Source of the DNA: Shinella sp.
GTDB taxonomy: Bacteria; Pseudomonadota; Alphaproteobacteria; Rhizobiales; Rhizobiaceae
Length of the DNA stretch: 17,774 nucleotides
Direction of reading: 5' to 3'
Assembly (NCBI GenBank): GCA_003248775.1
Contig: QFQX01000069.1
Location: 1 to 17,774, forward strand
In this document: in pieces, positions 1 to 7,341 of the stretch
Layout of the letters: each line of letters starts with the position of its first letter
Numbering within the stretch: position 1 is the first letter of the stretch
The notes under the pieces: model-generated
Told to the model about the DNA's origin: nothing
Database searches by the model: none
The model's input: the letters and a program-made list of their open reading frames with translations, nothing else
Translations under genes and position numbers: made by a program

Positions 1-41
1 AACCGGTTATCCCGAAAAGACAAACGAAAACAAAAGAAATG

Positions 42-78
42 AGAGTCTGGCTGGTTCAGAATGAACCTGACAGACTCT
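42..78 (-). terminator. Probable terminator hairpin of the phosphodiesterase gene
   Basis: An interrupted inverted repeat has outer arms AGAGTCTG (42-49) and CAGACTCT (71-78) and inner arms GGTTCA (53-58) and TGAACC (62-67), with a 3-nt internal loop on each side and a GAA loop. Read on the minus strand, it lies about 20 nt after the stop codon of the phosphodiesterase gene and is followed by a T-rich stretch (ATTTCTTTTGTTTTC), as expected of an intrinsic terminator. The arms match perfectly; function is inferred. Confidence 0.6.
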
Positions 79-99
79 AGGCTATCGCCAGAGATCCAA

Positions 100-1131
100 T
101 CAGTTCAGCATTGCATAGGATTGCCGCAAGCCCTGACCTTCCAGCCAGCCGATCACGGCTTCCGGTTCGTCGGTCTGGATGATGGTGGCGCCCCTGTCGA
201 TCCAGAAGCCGTAGACCGCGTCCGTCTGTCCCTCAGACCACGCCAGCCCATCACCGCGGCCACCGGCGACCATGCCTTCCGGCCGATCGGTGATCGGGTA
301 GGTGTTGATCCACATGTGGAAATTGCCGCGGATCGCCGCTGCCCGGGCGCGTGGGGAGAAGAGCGGTCCGCCCGCCGCTGTCAGCGGTTCGGCCGCATCC
401 CTGCGCCAGTTGATCATCTCGGTGGCCGGGGCATCGAATGCTCCCGCGACCCTCGCCACGAATGCCGTGTCTTTCACGGCATCGTCGGCGAGGATCGGCA
501 TGAAGGCGACATCGGGGCCGATGCGCGCCATCACCGCACGGGCGCGCTCCAGCCGCTCCTCGTTCCAGATCGCCGTCTTGATCAGGATGCCGTCGGCCAT
601 GCCGAGCCTGCGGGCAGTCGCGACGATCTCCACCAGATCCTCGGGTTCCAGCTTGTTGTCGATGTTGACGAGAATGCGGCCCTTGGCATGCAGCAGCATT
701 TCTTCCAGCGTCGGCACCGGTTCGTCGGTCACGATGCCCGTGCCTTCCACCACGAGCCGGCAGGTCTTCAACGTGGCAAGGCTTTGTTCCGCAACGGCTC
801 CCTTGCATGTCGTCGTGCGCTCCAGCGTCGCGTCGTGCATCACGACAAGCGCGCGGTCCTGCGACCGGCGCACGTCGAGTTCGACCATTTCGACACCGAT
901 CGATGCCGAATGATCGATGGCATCCCGGGAGTTTTCAGCGCGCACGACCTTGCCGTTTTCCTTCCAGCCCGCGCGATGGGCAACCACCATCACATGGTCG
1001 CGCCACCGGTTGGCGTCCGACAATCGCTCGCGGATCATTCCGGCATGGCTGGCTTCGGGAATATAGGCATCGGAAGGAAGGGCGGGAACGAAGGACAGGA
1101 TCGTGGCGACAAACGGGACGATCAGACGCAT
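100..1131 (-). CDS. Exported glycerophosphodiester phosphodiesterase family protein
   Basis: The 343-aa product matches the GDPD TIM-barrel family, which hydrolyses glycerophosphodiesters to glycerol-3-phosphate and an alcohol. Visible motifs are VVAHRAGW (His52-Arg53), ENS (Glu66-Asn67), VELDVR (Glu84, Asp86) and VVMHDATLERTT (His99), which are the general acid/base and metal positions of the family. The usual later vEiK strand reads ILVNIDNK (about 153-160), a variant form. Residues 1-22 form a signal peptide, with a hydrophobic stretch and cleavage plausible after SDA, so the enzyme is probably periplasmic. ATG was chosen because GGAG lies 8 nt upstream and the signal peptide starts there. 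The gene stands alone, divergent from the GH32 gene, and ends at a hairpin. Family is certain; the substrate is not known. Confidence 0.9.
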   Translation of the reverse strand: MRLIVPFVATILSFVPALPSDAYIPEASHAGMIRERLSDANRWRDHVMVVAHRAGWKENGKVVRAENSRDAIDHSASIGVEMVELDVRRSQDRALVVMHDATLERTTTCKGAVAEQSLATLKTCRLVVEGTGIVTDEPVPTLEEMLLHAKGRILVNIDNKLEPEDLVEIVATARRLGMADGILIKTAIWNEERLERARAVMARIGPDVAFMPILADDAVKDTAFVARVAGAFDAPATEMINWRRDAAEPLTAAGGPLFSPRARAAAIRGNFHMWINTYPITDRPEGMVAGGRGDGLAWSEGQTDAVYGFWIDRGATIIQTDEPEAVIGWLEGQGLRQSYAMLN

Positions 1132-1266
1132 GGGACGGCTCCGGGTCCGGATGGATCATGATGTCGCGATAAAACCGCCGGATCACAGGGCGATGAAGGA
1201 TTGGTGACGCTTGCATGACGCAGGCCATGGAACAGTAGGCCGCCGCGGTCGTTGCCTCCCCAAAAC

Positions 1267-1270
1267 AGGA
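1267..1270 (+). promoter_or_regulatory. Ribosome binding site deciding the GH32 start
   Basis: AGGA lies 5 nt before the ATG at 1276. A longer in-frame reading from TTG at 1252 lacks any Shine-Dalgarno sequence. A second in-frame ATG at 1294 has AAAGGG 8 nt upstream and cannot be excluded. Confidence 0.6.
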
Positions 1271-1275
1271 TAACG

Positions 1276-3000
1276 ATGGAAAGGGTGATCGCCATGGACC
1301 AGATGAACAATGCGGCCGAGGAAACGATACGGGTCATCCATGCGGACCTGCCCGTCAACGCGACGCTGCATCTGTGGCTGAAGGCGGTCAGTCCCGAAAC
1401 ACCCGGCTCGCTCTCGCTGCACAGCGTCAACGGCAAGTTCGGCGAGGTACAGGCGATCAATGCCGAAGAACATTCCTTCCGCATCTATCAGGTTTTCGGC
1501 GGCGGCCCGATAGAATTGCGCTACGACAGCCGCGACACTGCCGTCTCCGTCGCCTACTGGTTCACAGCCTCGGATGTGCTGGAGACCGGCATTACGGTCC
1601 TGCACACCAGCCCGGCCAACCAGCCGCCGGATCTTGCCGCGAGCTATCATTTCCGCCCACCCTTTGGCTGGATGAACGATCCGAACGGTTTCGGACGCTT
1701 CGGCGGTCGTCCGCATCTTTTCTACCAGCACTATTCGCATGGCCGCATGTGGAACAACATGCATTGGGGCCACGCGGTATCGTCGGATTACCTCCGCTGG
1801 CGGCACATGCCGGTCTTTCTCTTCCCTTCCGAGGACTTGGCGGCGCGTCCGGACAAAAGGGGAGGGGCCTTTTCCGGTTCGGCAATCCCCCTGCCGAACG
1901 GACCAGGGGTTCGCGTCTTCTTCACCGAGAAGGTGAACGAGCGAATCCCCGAACAGGAGATTCAGATGACGGCGACATCCGCCGATCTCTTCACCGCGGG
2001 CGAAGCCTCGGTGCTTCTGGCGCAGAAGCCGGCGGGAGAGGGACTGAGCTCCGATTTCCGCGATCCCTACGTCTTTAAAGGACCCGACGGCCTCTGGAAG
2101 ATGCTGCTCGGCAGCCAGAGCGAGGAGGGCGGTGTCATCCTGCTTTACGATACCGATGACCCGCAGGCCGCGAGTGGCTGGACCTATCGCGGCAAGTTGC
2201 TGGTCGACAGCCGGTATCGCACGACAGCGCTGGAATGCCCTTGTCTGCTGCCGATCGATGGCGAGGCGACGGACCCGAAGACGCGCTGGGCGCTGATCTA
2301 TGGCCTGATGCATTCGCTGGACGAGAAAACCGGCCGGCGTAACCTCACCATGGTCGATGTCGGCTGGTTCGACGGGAAAACCTTCTCCCGGGAGTTCAGC
2401 CGGGAACTCGATTTCGCCGCCGATAATTATGCCTTCCAGGCCTTCACCGATGGCCAGACGCCGGTGGGTATCGGCTGGCTCGGCAATTGGGTCGATACGG
2501 GTCCGACGATCGATTTCCCGAGCGCCATGACCTTGCCGCGAACGCTGAAGCTGGAGAACGGTCAGTTGCTTACCCCGCCCATCGGAACGGCGGAGAGCCT
2601 CAGGAGCCATATTCTCGACCGCACCCGGCTTGCAGCGGGAAGCGTTGTCGCCTTCCTCAACGGTGCGGTCGAAATCCTGTTCGATCTTTCGGAGGCAGGC
2701 CTGCCCTTCGAACTCTCGCTCGATCATCCCCATGTTCCGCTCGGTGTCGCTCAGGACGAGACGGGGCTTTTAATTCGCTATGGCGAAAACGATGCGTCAA
2801 GGCCGCGCTATCTGGCGGAGGGCGCACGCGCCAGCCGCCTGCGCATCTTTCTCGACTATGGCTCCATCGAAGTGTTTGCCGATGGCGGCCGCTATGCCGG
2901 TACCAAGCGGATCGAAGGTTTCGAGCCGGTTCGCTCCGCCCGTCTCGTCGCCGGTGCGGATGCGATCCGTTCCGCCACGATCTGGGCACTCAGGCTCTGA
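1276..3000 (+). CDS. Glycoside hydrolase family 32 (sucrose/fructan hydrolase)
   Basis: The 574-aa protein is a GH32 beta-fructosidase, hydrolysing terminal fructosyl bonds in sucrose, levan or inulin-type substrates. The three family motifs are present: WMNDPNG with nucleophile Asp135, FRDPYVF with transition-state stabiliser Asp263, and LECP with acid/base Glu320. HWGHAVSSDYLRW (about 163-175) is also typical. The five-bladed propeller spans roughly 120-430, and a C-terminal beta sandwich follows, with the usual DYGSIEVFADGG signature near 535-550. Residues 1-120 form an extra beta-rich region before the propeller. No signal peptide is seen, so a cytoplasmic location is inferred. No sugar transporter or fructokinase gene lies nearby. 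It stops 4 nt from the convergent kinase gene. Family is certain; exact substrate is open. Confidence 0.9.
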   Translation: MERVIAMDQMNNAAEETIRVIHADLPVNATLHLWLKAVSPETPGSLSLHSVNGKFGEVQAINAEEHSFRIYQVFGGGPIELRYDSRDTAVSVAYWFTASDVLETGITVLHTSPANQPPDLAASYHFRPPFGWMNDPNGFGRFGGRPHLFYQHYSHGRMWNNMHWGHAVSSDYLRWRHMPVFLFPSEDLAARPDKRGGAFSGSAIPLPNGPGVRVFFTEKVNERIPEQEIQMTATSADLFTAGEASVLLAQKPAGEGLSSDFRDPYVFKGPDGLWKMLLGSQSEEGGVILLYDTDDPQAASGWTYRGKLLVDSRYRTTALECPCLLPIDGEATDPKTRWALIYGLMHSLDEKTGRRNLTMVDVGWFDGKTFSREFSRELDFAADNYAFQAFTDGQTPVGIGWLGNWVDTGPTIDFPSAMTLPRTLKLENGQLLTPPIGTAESLRSHILDRTRLAAGSVVAFLNGAVEILFDLSEAGLPFELSLDHPHVPLGVAQDETGLLIRYGENDASRPRYLAEGARASRLRIFLDYGSIEVFADGGRYAGTKRIEGFEPVRSARLVAGADAIRSATIWALRL

Positions 3001-3004
3001 CCTT

Positions 3005-4417
3005 CTATTCCGCCGCTGCGGACGTTCCGCGCACCCTGACCACCGTCACCGTGCAGGGGGCGGTTGCGGCCACTTCTCCCGCAACGCTGCCGAGCAGCGA
3101 GCGCATGGTCGAATTTGCTCTGGCACCCATGACGATATGGTCGACCATGTTATCCCGCGCGTAATCGAGAATGGCTTGCGCCGGGGAAACTGACTCGATC
3201 ACGTGATAGGTGACGGTGCCCTCGGGTGCTTTCAGCGGTTCGGCCCAGGACTTGAGCTGCACCAGCCGCGCCACATGCTTGTTGTTGCCCTGCGCATCCA
3301 GATCGCTTTCCAGACTGATGCGGGCGATCTTCAGGACATTGAGGCAGGCGATGCGGGCATCGGACGTCTTTTCGATGATGCGGCTCACCGTCAGCCGCAG
3401 CGCATCCGCCAGCGTTTCTGATCCGGTCGAAAGATCTATCGCCACCATGACGATCGGCGCGTTCGCAAGGCTTGCGACGGCATTCGCCGGTTTCAGGAGC
3501 TCGATGGGATCGGGATTGAAGCGACGCTTGATGACGAGGGAGAGGCCGTCACGTTTCAGCTTCTCGGCGCGGGCCGTCAGCGTCACTTTGGAAAGATCCT
3601 GCAGGTCCATCGCCAGTTGCGCTGCGGTCGGGTAACGCCGCGCCGGATTGATCTCCAGGCATCGCAGAATGACCTCCTGCAACGCCTTGGGAATGTCAGG
3701 ATTCAGCAGACGCGGTGGAATGGCGTCGCGCCACAGGCGTTTTTTCAGCCCCTTCATCCGCTGCGGGTCGCCGAAGGGCCGTTTGCCGGTGGCGAGGAAA
3801 TACATCAGCACCCCGAGGGCAAAGAGGTCGCTGCGGAAATCGCTTCTGACGCCGAGGATCTGTTCCGGCGCCATATAGGGTGCCGTGCCATAGGGCAGGC
3901 GGAATTCCTCGTCCATCAGGTCGGGTAGCTGCAAATGCCGGGCAAGGCCGTAATCGATCAAAACGGCCTCGCCGGTATCGCGGAACATGATGTTCGATGG
4001 CTTGATATCGAGATGCACCACGTTCTGCCGATGCAGGTCGGCAAGTGCCGTGGCGATGTGGTTGCCGAGAAGCGCAACTTCCTCCACGGCCCGGGGCAGG
4101 TCGTCGAGCAGGGGATAGAGCGACTTTCCGGGCAGCCGCTCGAAGACGATATAGGGCTGTACGGCGAAATCCCCGTTCGCGACGAAACGGGGCACATGAA
4201 TGCCGGAGAGACGCGGCATGATCATCTGTTCCATCTCGAAGCCGACGATCATCGCCGGATCTATGCCCTGGCCGAGTTCCGGCACCTTCATCAGCATCGG
4301 GAAATCGATGTCGGGCCGGGTGACCTCGAACAGGCGCGCCATGCCACCCTTGTGGGCAAGCTCGCCGATGGTGAAGCCATCGATCACGCTACCGCTTTCG
4401 AGATGCGTCTTTGCCAT
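3005..4417 (-). CDS. Ser/Thr protein kinase fused to a universal stress protein domain
   Basis: The 470-aa soluble protein carries a Hanks-type kinase domain (about 10-275) and a C-terminal USP domain (about 320-464). Kinase residues seen: Lys44 in MLMKVP, a catalytic loop HLDIKPSN (Asp137, Asn142), DYG in place of DFG (Asp155), and APE after the activation loop. HLD instead of HRD makes it a non-RD kinase. The glycine-rich loop is degenerate. The USP part ends in MGARANSTMRSLLGSVA, which keeps the first Gly and the GS of the ATP-binding G-2x-G-9x-G(S/T) motif but has Ala at the middle Gly. No membrane segment is present. ATG 4417 is chosen; a GTG at 4423 overlaps the stop of the phosphoesterase gene (GTGA) and is an alternative. 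Coupled expression with that gene suggests opposing kinase and phosphatase activities, which is inference. Confidence 0.88.
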   Translation of the reverse strand: MAKTHLESGSVIDGFTIGELAHKGGMARLFEVTRPDIDFPMLMKVPELGQGIDPAMIVGFEMEQMIMPRLSGIHVPRFVANGDFAVQPYIVFERLPGKSLYPLLDDLPRAVEEVALLGNHIATALADLHRQNVVHLDIKPSNIMFRDTGEAVLIDYGLARHLQLPDLMDEEFRLPYGTAPYMAPEQILGVRSDFRSDLFALGVLMYFLATGKRPFGDPQRMKGLKKRLWRDAIPPRLLNPDIPKALQEVILRCLEINPARRYPTAAQLAMDLQDLSKVTLTARAEKLKRDGLSLVIKRRFNPDPIELLKPANAVASLANAPIVMVAIDLSTGSETLADALRLTVSRIIEKTSDARIACLNVLKIARISLESDLDAQGNNKHVARLVQLKSWAEPLKAPEGTVTYHVIESVSPAQAILDYARDNMVDHIVMGARANSTMRSLLGSVAGEVAATAPCTVTVVRVRGTSAAAE

Positions 4418-4419
4418 GT

Positions 4420-5160
4420 TCACCGCCCCCGGGCCAGTCTGGCCGCCAGACTGTCGGGCAGGCCCGCCGCGCGGATCTTCGCGGCGGCCGCTTCGATGTC
4501 ATAGCCCACGCGATGAAATTCGAGCTCGCTTTTCCCCAAGTCAAGGATGCCGAATGCCGCGGCGGGGTTTCCGTCGCGGGGCTGTCCGACAGAACCCATG
4601 ACTGCCAGCCAGCGCCGTTGGGAGAGAAGCGGTATTCCGTTCGCCGATGTCGGGGTGAATGCCGAAACCTTGTCGTGTGCGCCGAGGCAATAGAGCGCCG
4701 GGCGATGCAGGTGGCCGCAGAAGATCAGCCGTGCCCGACAGGAGGCGAACTGTCGAAGCGCGTCATCCGTATCCGTCACATAGCTGAAACGGGCAGGGGT
4801 CGCCGCGTTGGAATGCACATAGAGGCAATCGCTCTCCTCGGCCTGCAGCGGCAGGCCGGCGAGAAAGATGCGTTCGTCCGTACCAAGCTGGCCGCGTGTC
4901 CAGTCTATGGCAGCGGTCGCTGTCTCGTTCATGGAAATTGCCGGATCGTCCAGGGCCTGATCGTGATTGCCGCGTACGACGATGGCGCCGCTTTCGGCCA
5001 GTTCCATCGTCTTGCGGGTGCACCAGGCCGGATCGGCCCCGTAGCCGACGATATCGCCGAGCACAATGTAACGCGCGGCCCCTTGTCGCGCGGCTGCGTC
5101 GAGTACGGCTTCGTAGGCTTCGCGATTGGCGTGGATATCGGAAATCAAAGCGATCCGCAT
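4420..5160 (-). CDS. Calcineurin-like metallophosphoesterase
   Basis: The 246-aa product is a compact binuclear metallophosphoesterase. All ligand motifs are in order: SDIH (Asp8, His10), GDIVGYG (Asp36), GNHD (Asn65, His66), VHSN (His116) and CGHLH (His150, His152). Such enzymes act as protein phosphatases, nucleotidases or cyclic phosphodiesterases; the sequence alone does not choose. A strong AGGGAGGGG ribosome binding site precedes the ATG. Its TGA overlaps the alternative GTG start of the downstream kinase-USP gene, so the pair is almost certainly one mRNA with translational coupling. The pairing makes a role as counter-phosphatase to the kinase plausible but unproven. It has no signal peptide and is probably cytoplasmic. 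Confidence 0.88.
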   Translation of the reverse strand: MRIALISDIHANREAYEAVLDAAARQGAARYIVLGDIVGYGADPAWCTRKTMELAESGAIVVRGNHDQALDDPAISMNETATAAIDWTRGQLGTDERIFLAGLPLQAEESDCLYVHSNAATPARFSYVTDTDDALRQFASCRARLIFCGHLHRPALYCLGAHDKVSAFTPTSANGIPLLSQRRWLAVMGSVGQPRDGNPAAAFGILDLGKSELEFHRVGYDIEAAAAKIRAAGLPDSLAARLARGR

Positions 5161-5268
5161 GGCCCCTCCCTGGCGACGAATGCTCGAAGCGCCAATCTAG
5201 GGGGCTTTTGCCGGGGATGCTATTGGCCGGAAGGAGGGTGTGCTCGCAACGCTCGGCCGGTCAGGCTT

Positions 5269-5574
5269 TCAGGCGGGATGCAGGGCCTGCTTCTCGCTCG
5301 GTGCCGTCTTCTTTTCTTGCTGCGGTTTTTCCGAAGGTTCGGAGCCTGAGGCATGCAGATCCTCCAGCCGTTTCTTGATCGCCAGTGCGTAGATCGTCTG
5401 CAGGATATTGCGGTCGGAAAGATGCGGGTCGGTCAGTGCCAGAAGTGCCGCGCGAACCAGCTTCTTGTTGTTCACCTGCGGGCAGCGGCCTTGCACATAG
5501 GCATAGAGTGCCGCGTCGCCCAACCCGGTGGAAGCACCGTCGACCAGAGCCTCGTAGATTTTCCGCTTTGCCAA
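5269..5574 (-). CDS. Small protein of unknown function, TTG start
   Basis: A 101-aa protein that I do not assign to a named family. The first 73 residues look like a folded, mostly helical domain (MAKRKIYEALVDGAS at the start, LLALTDPHLSDRNILQ in the middle, TIYALAIKKRLEDL near its end). The last 25 or so residues are a polar tail rich in Glu, Lys, Pro and Gln, probably disordered. It has one cysteine (Cys31) and no signal peptide or membrane segment. The start is TTG (5572-5574), supported by GGAG 7 nt upstream; the ATG five bases upstream is out of frame. It lies 108 nt upstream of the phosphoesterase-kinase pair on the same strand, so it could share the transcript, but no strong link is visible. 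Coding statistics favour a real gene. Confidence 0.7.
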   Translation of the reverse strand: MAKRKIYEALVDGASTGLGDAALYAYVQGRCPQVNNKKLVRAALLALTDPHLSDRNILQTIYALAIKKRLEDLHASGSEPSEKPQQEKKTAPSEKQALHPA

Positions 5575-5803
5575 TTCATTTCTCCATCCCGTTGCGCCGC
5601 GCTCGCCCCGCGAAGCAGTGGGACACCATAGCCGTCACAAAACTGTCACGCAACGAACCTCATCCTGCAGCTGCGAAATGAGGCGCGCGGGGCGTCATCG
5701 CTGCGTCAAACAGCCGAAGTAGCGTGATGATCTGTCCGTTTGCGCTCTGCGGCATTCGCCCCTCTGGCGAAGTTGCAAGAGCTGTGGGACGCTGATTAAT
5801 GGC

Positions 5804-5811
5804 AGGTGGAG
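5804..5811 (+). promoter_or_regulatory. Ribosome binding site deciding the pyruvate kinase start
   Basis: AGGTGGAG sits 6 nt before ATG 5818. The in-frame GTG at 5806 lies inside this site and has no good site of its own, so the ATG is the more likely start. Confidence 0.65.
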
Positions 5812-5817
5812 AACAGC

Positions 5818-7305
5818 ATGAATACGCCGCAATTGCATGTGCCCGAAAGGCCGGTCGACGCGCTTCTCAATGAAGTCGTTGCCCTGCGGGCCGAGATCCT
5901 CGAGGCTTCGGCGGCGATGATCGAAAGGTTCGGTTCCGATGTGGTCGAGGCCGATCCCGCGCTCGCCAACCTCGCGCACTACCTCGCCCTGCGGCATCAT
6001 GACCTTCGGCCGTTGCAGCGGCGGCTGATGTGTCTCGGCCTTTCCTCACTCGGACGGCTGGAAAGCCGCGTTCTCCCGACGCTGGATGCGGTGATTGCAG
6101 CGCTTGGCGCGCTTGCCGGCGGCGATGGTTTGGCCACCATGCCTTCGGAATCCGATTTCTTCATCGGTGAAGTCCGCCTTTCCGAAGCCGCGACCGATCT
6201 TCTGGGACCGGCTCATCTCCATCGCCGCACCCGCATCATGGTGACCCTACCAAGCGAAGCGGCGGAGAAACCCGATTTCCTGCTCGATCTTGCGAAGGCC
6301 GGTATGGATGTTGCCCGCATCAACTGCGCCCATGATGGCCCCGAGGCCTGGCGTTCCATGGCCGCGCATGTACGCGCCGCGGGCAAGGCGGTCGGCCGCG
6401 ACATCGCCGTGCTGATGGATATTGCCGGCCCGAAGATCCGCACTGCCGAGGTTCAGTTGCCGGAAAAGAAGGCGCGGCTTGCTGCCGGTGACAGGGTGCG
6501 CCTCGTCGCCTCGGGAGAGCCGCGCGTCTGCGATCGGGTGAAGTTTTCCGCCGGCGTTTCCCTGCCGGAAATGGTCACCCGTCTCTCGGTCGGCGACCGC
6601 GTGCGTTACGACGACGGCAAGCTGGAAGCCGTGGTCGAAAGCACACAGCCCGGGGAGGCGGTCATTCTCGTACAGAAGACCAAGGCCGGCGGCACGAAGC
6701 TGAAGCCGGAAAAAGGCATCAACCTGCCCGATACCTCGCTCGGTCTGTCGCCGCTCACCGCCAAGGACGAGACGGATCTCGCGACCGTCATCGAATGCGG
6801 CGACATCATCGGCTACTCCTTCGTCAGCAGGCCGGAGGACATCGATTTGCTCGATGCGGTTCTGGCGCGCTACGGAGCGGTGGATCGCCACCTCGGCCTG
6901 ATCGCCAAGATCGAACAGCCGGATGCCGTCCGCAACCTCCCCACGCTGATTGCCCGCGCCCGGCAGCGCGGCCCCTTCGGCATCATGATCGCACGCGGCG
7001 ACCTTGCTGCCGAAATCGGGTTCGAACGTCTTGCCGAGATGCAGGAGGAGATCTTGTGGATCTGTGAGGCGGCTTCCGTGCCCGCCATATGGGCGACGCA
7101 GGTTCTGGAGGATCTCGTGCGCGAAGGCATTCCGACGCGCGGGGAAATGACCGATGCGGCCATGGCCGCACGCGCCGAATGTGTCATGCTGAACAAGGGC
7201 CCGGCCGTCGGTCAGGCCGTCGAACTGCTCGATCGTCTCCTGTCGCGTATGGACGAGCATATGCAGAAGAAGACACCGACGCTGAGGGCGCTGAAGTCCT
7301 GGTGA
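5818..7305 (+). CDS. Non-canonical pyruvate kinase
   Basis: The 495-aa product contains the catalytic barrel of pyruvate kinase (PEP + ADP to pyruvate + ATP). Recognisable segments from about residue 137: TRIMVTLPS, VARIN, LMDIAGPKIRT, KGINLPD, LTAKDETDL, SFVSRPEDI, LIAKIEQP (catalytic Lys and metal-binding Glu), GIMIARGDLAAEIG and ATQVLEDL with PTRGEMTDAA. The barrel is interrupted, as usual, by a B domain (about 215-300). Two features are unusual: roughly 130 N-terminal residues form a helical extension not found in standard enzymes, and the protein ends soon after MLNKGPAVGQAV, so the C-terminal allosteric/tetramer domain is absent. MLNKGP replaces the common MLSGE. Length is near normal only because the extension offsets the loss. 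The gene stands alone and converges on the sensor kinase. It may be a secondary isozyme or have altered regulation; activity is inferred. Confidence 0.85.
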   Translation: MNTPQLHVPERPVDALLNEVVALRAEILEASAAMIERFGSDVVEADPALANLAHYLALRHHDLRPLQRRLMCLGLSSLGRLESRVLPTLDAVIAALGALAGGDGLATMPSESDFFIGEVRLSEAATDLLGPAHLHRRTRIMVTLPSEAAEKPDFLLDLAKAGMDVARINCAHDGPEAWRSMAAHVRAAGKAVGRDIAVLMDIAGPKIRTAEVQLPEKKARLAAGDRVRLVASGEPRVCDRVKFSAGVSLPEMVTRLSVGDRVRYDDGKLEAVVESTQPGEAVILVQKTKAGGTKLKPEKGINLPDTSLGLSPLTAKDETDLATVIECGDIIGYSFVSRPEDIDLLDAVLARYGAVDRHLGLIAKIEQPDAVRNLPTLIARARQRGPFGIMIARGDLAAEIGFERLAEMQEEILWICEAASVPAIWATQVLEDLVREGIPTRGEMTDAAMAARAECVMLNKGPAVGQAVELLDRLLSRMDEHMQKKTPTLRALKSW

Positions 7306-7341
7306 TTTCGCCGCCGCAGGTCCTGGCAGGTGGCCAGCCGC

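Noticed and set aside
61..1161. 366-aa open frame on the plus strand opposite the phosphodiesterase gene
   Set aside because: It is rich in Arg, His and Gly with no domain, and lies opposite a gene with complete GDPD motifs; a typical antisense frame in GC-rich DNA.
1183..2733. 516-aa open frame on the minus strand opposite the GH32 gene
   Set aside because: The opposite strand encodes all GH32 motifs; this frame shows no family features and arises from codon bias.
5764..5776. TGGC...TTGC resembling a sigma-54 promoter before the pyruvate kinase gene
   Set aside because: The spacing between the two elements is too short for a -24/-12 promoter.
6247..7260. 337-aa open frame opposite the pyruvate kinase gene
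   Set aside because: Antisense shadow; compositionally biased with no recognisable domain.
7323..7337. CTGGC-AGGTG-GCCAG hairpin between the convergent pyruvate kinase and sensor kinase genes
   Set aside because: Only 5 bp with no T run on either side; too weak to call a terminator.
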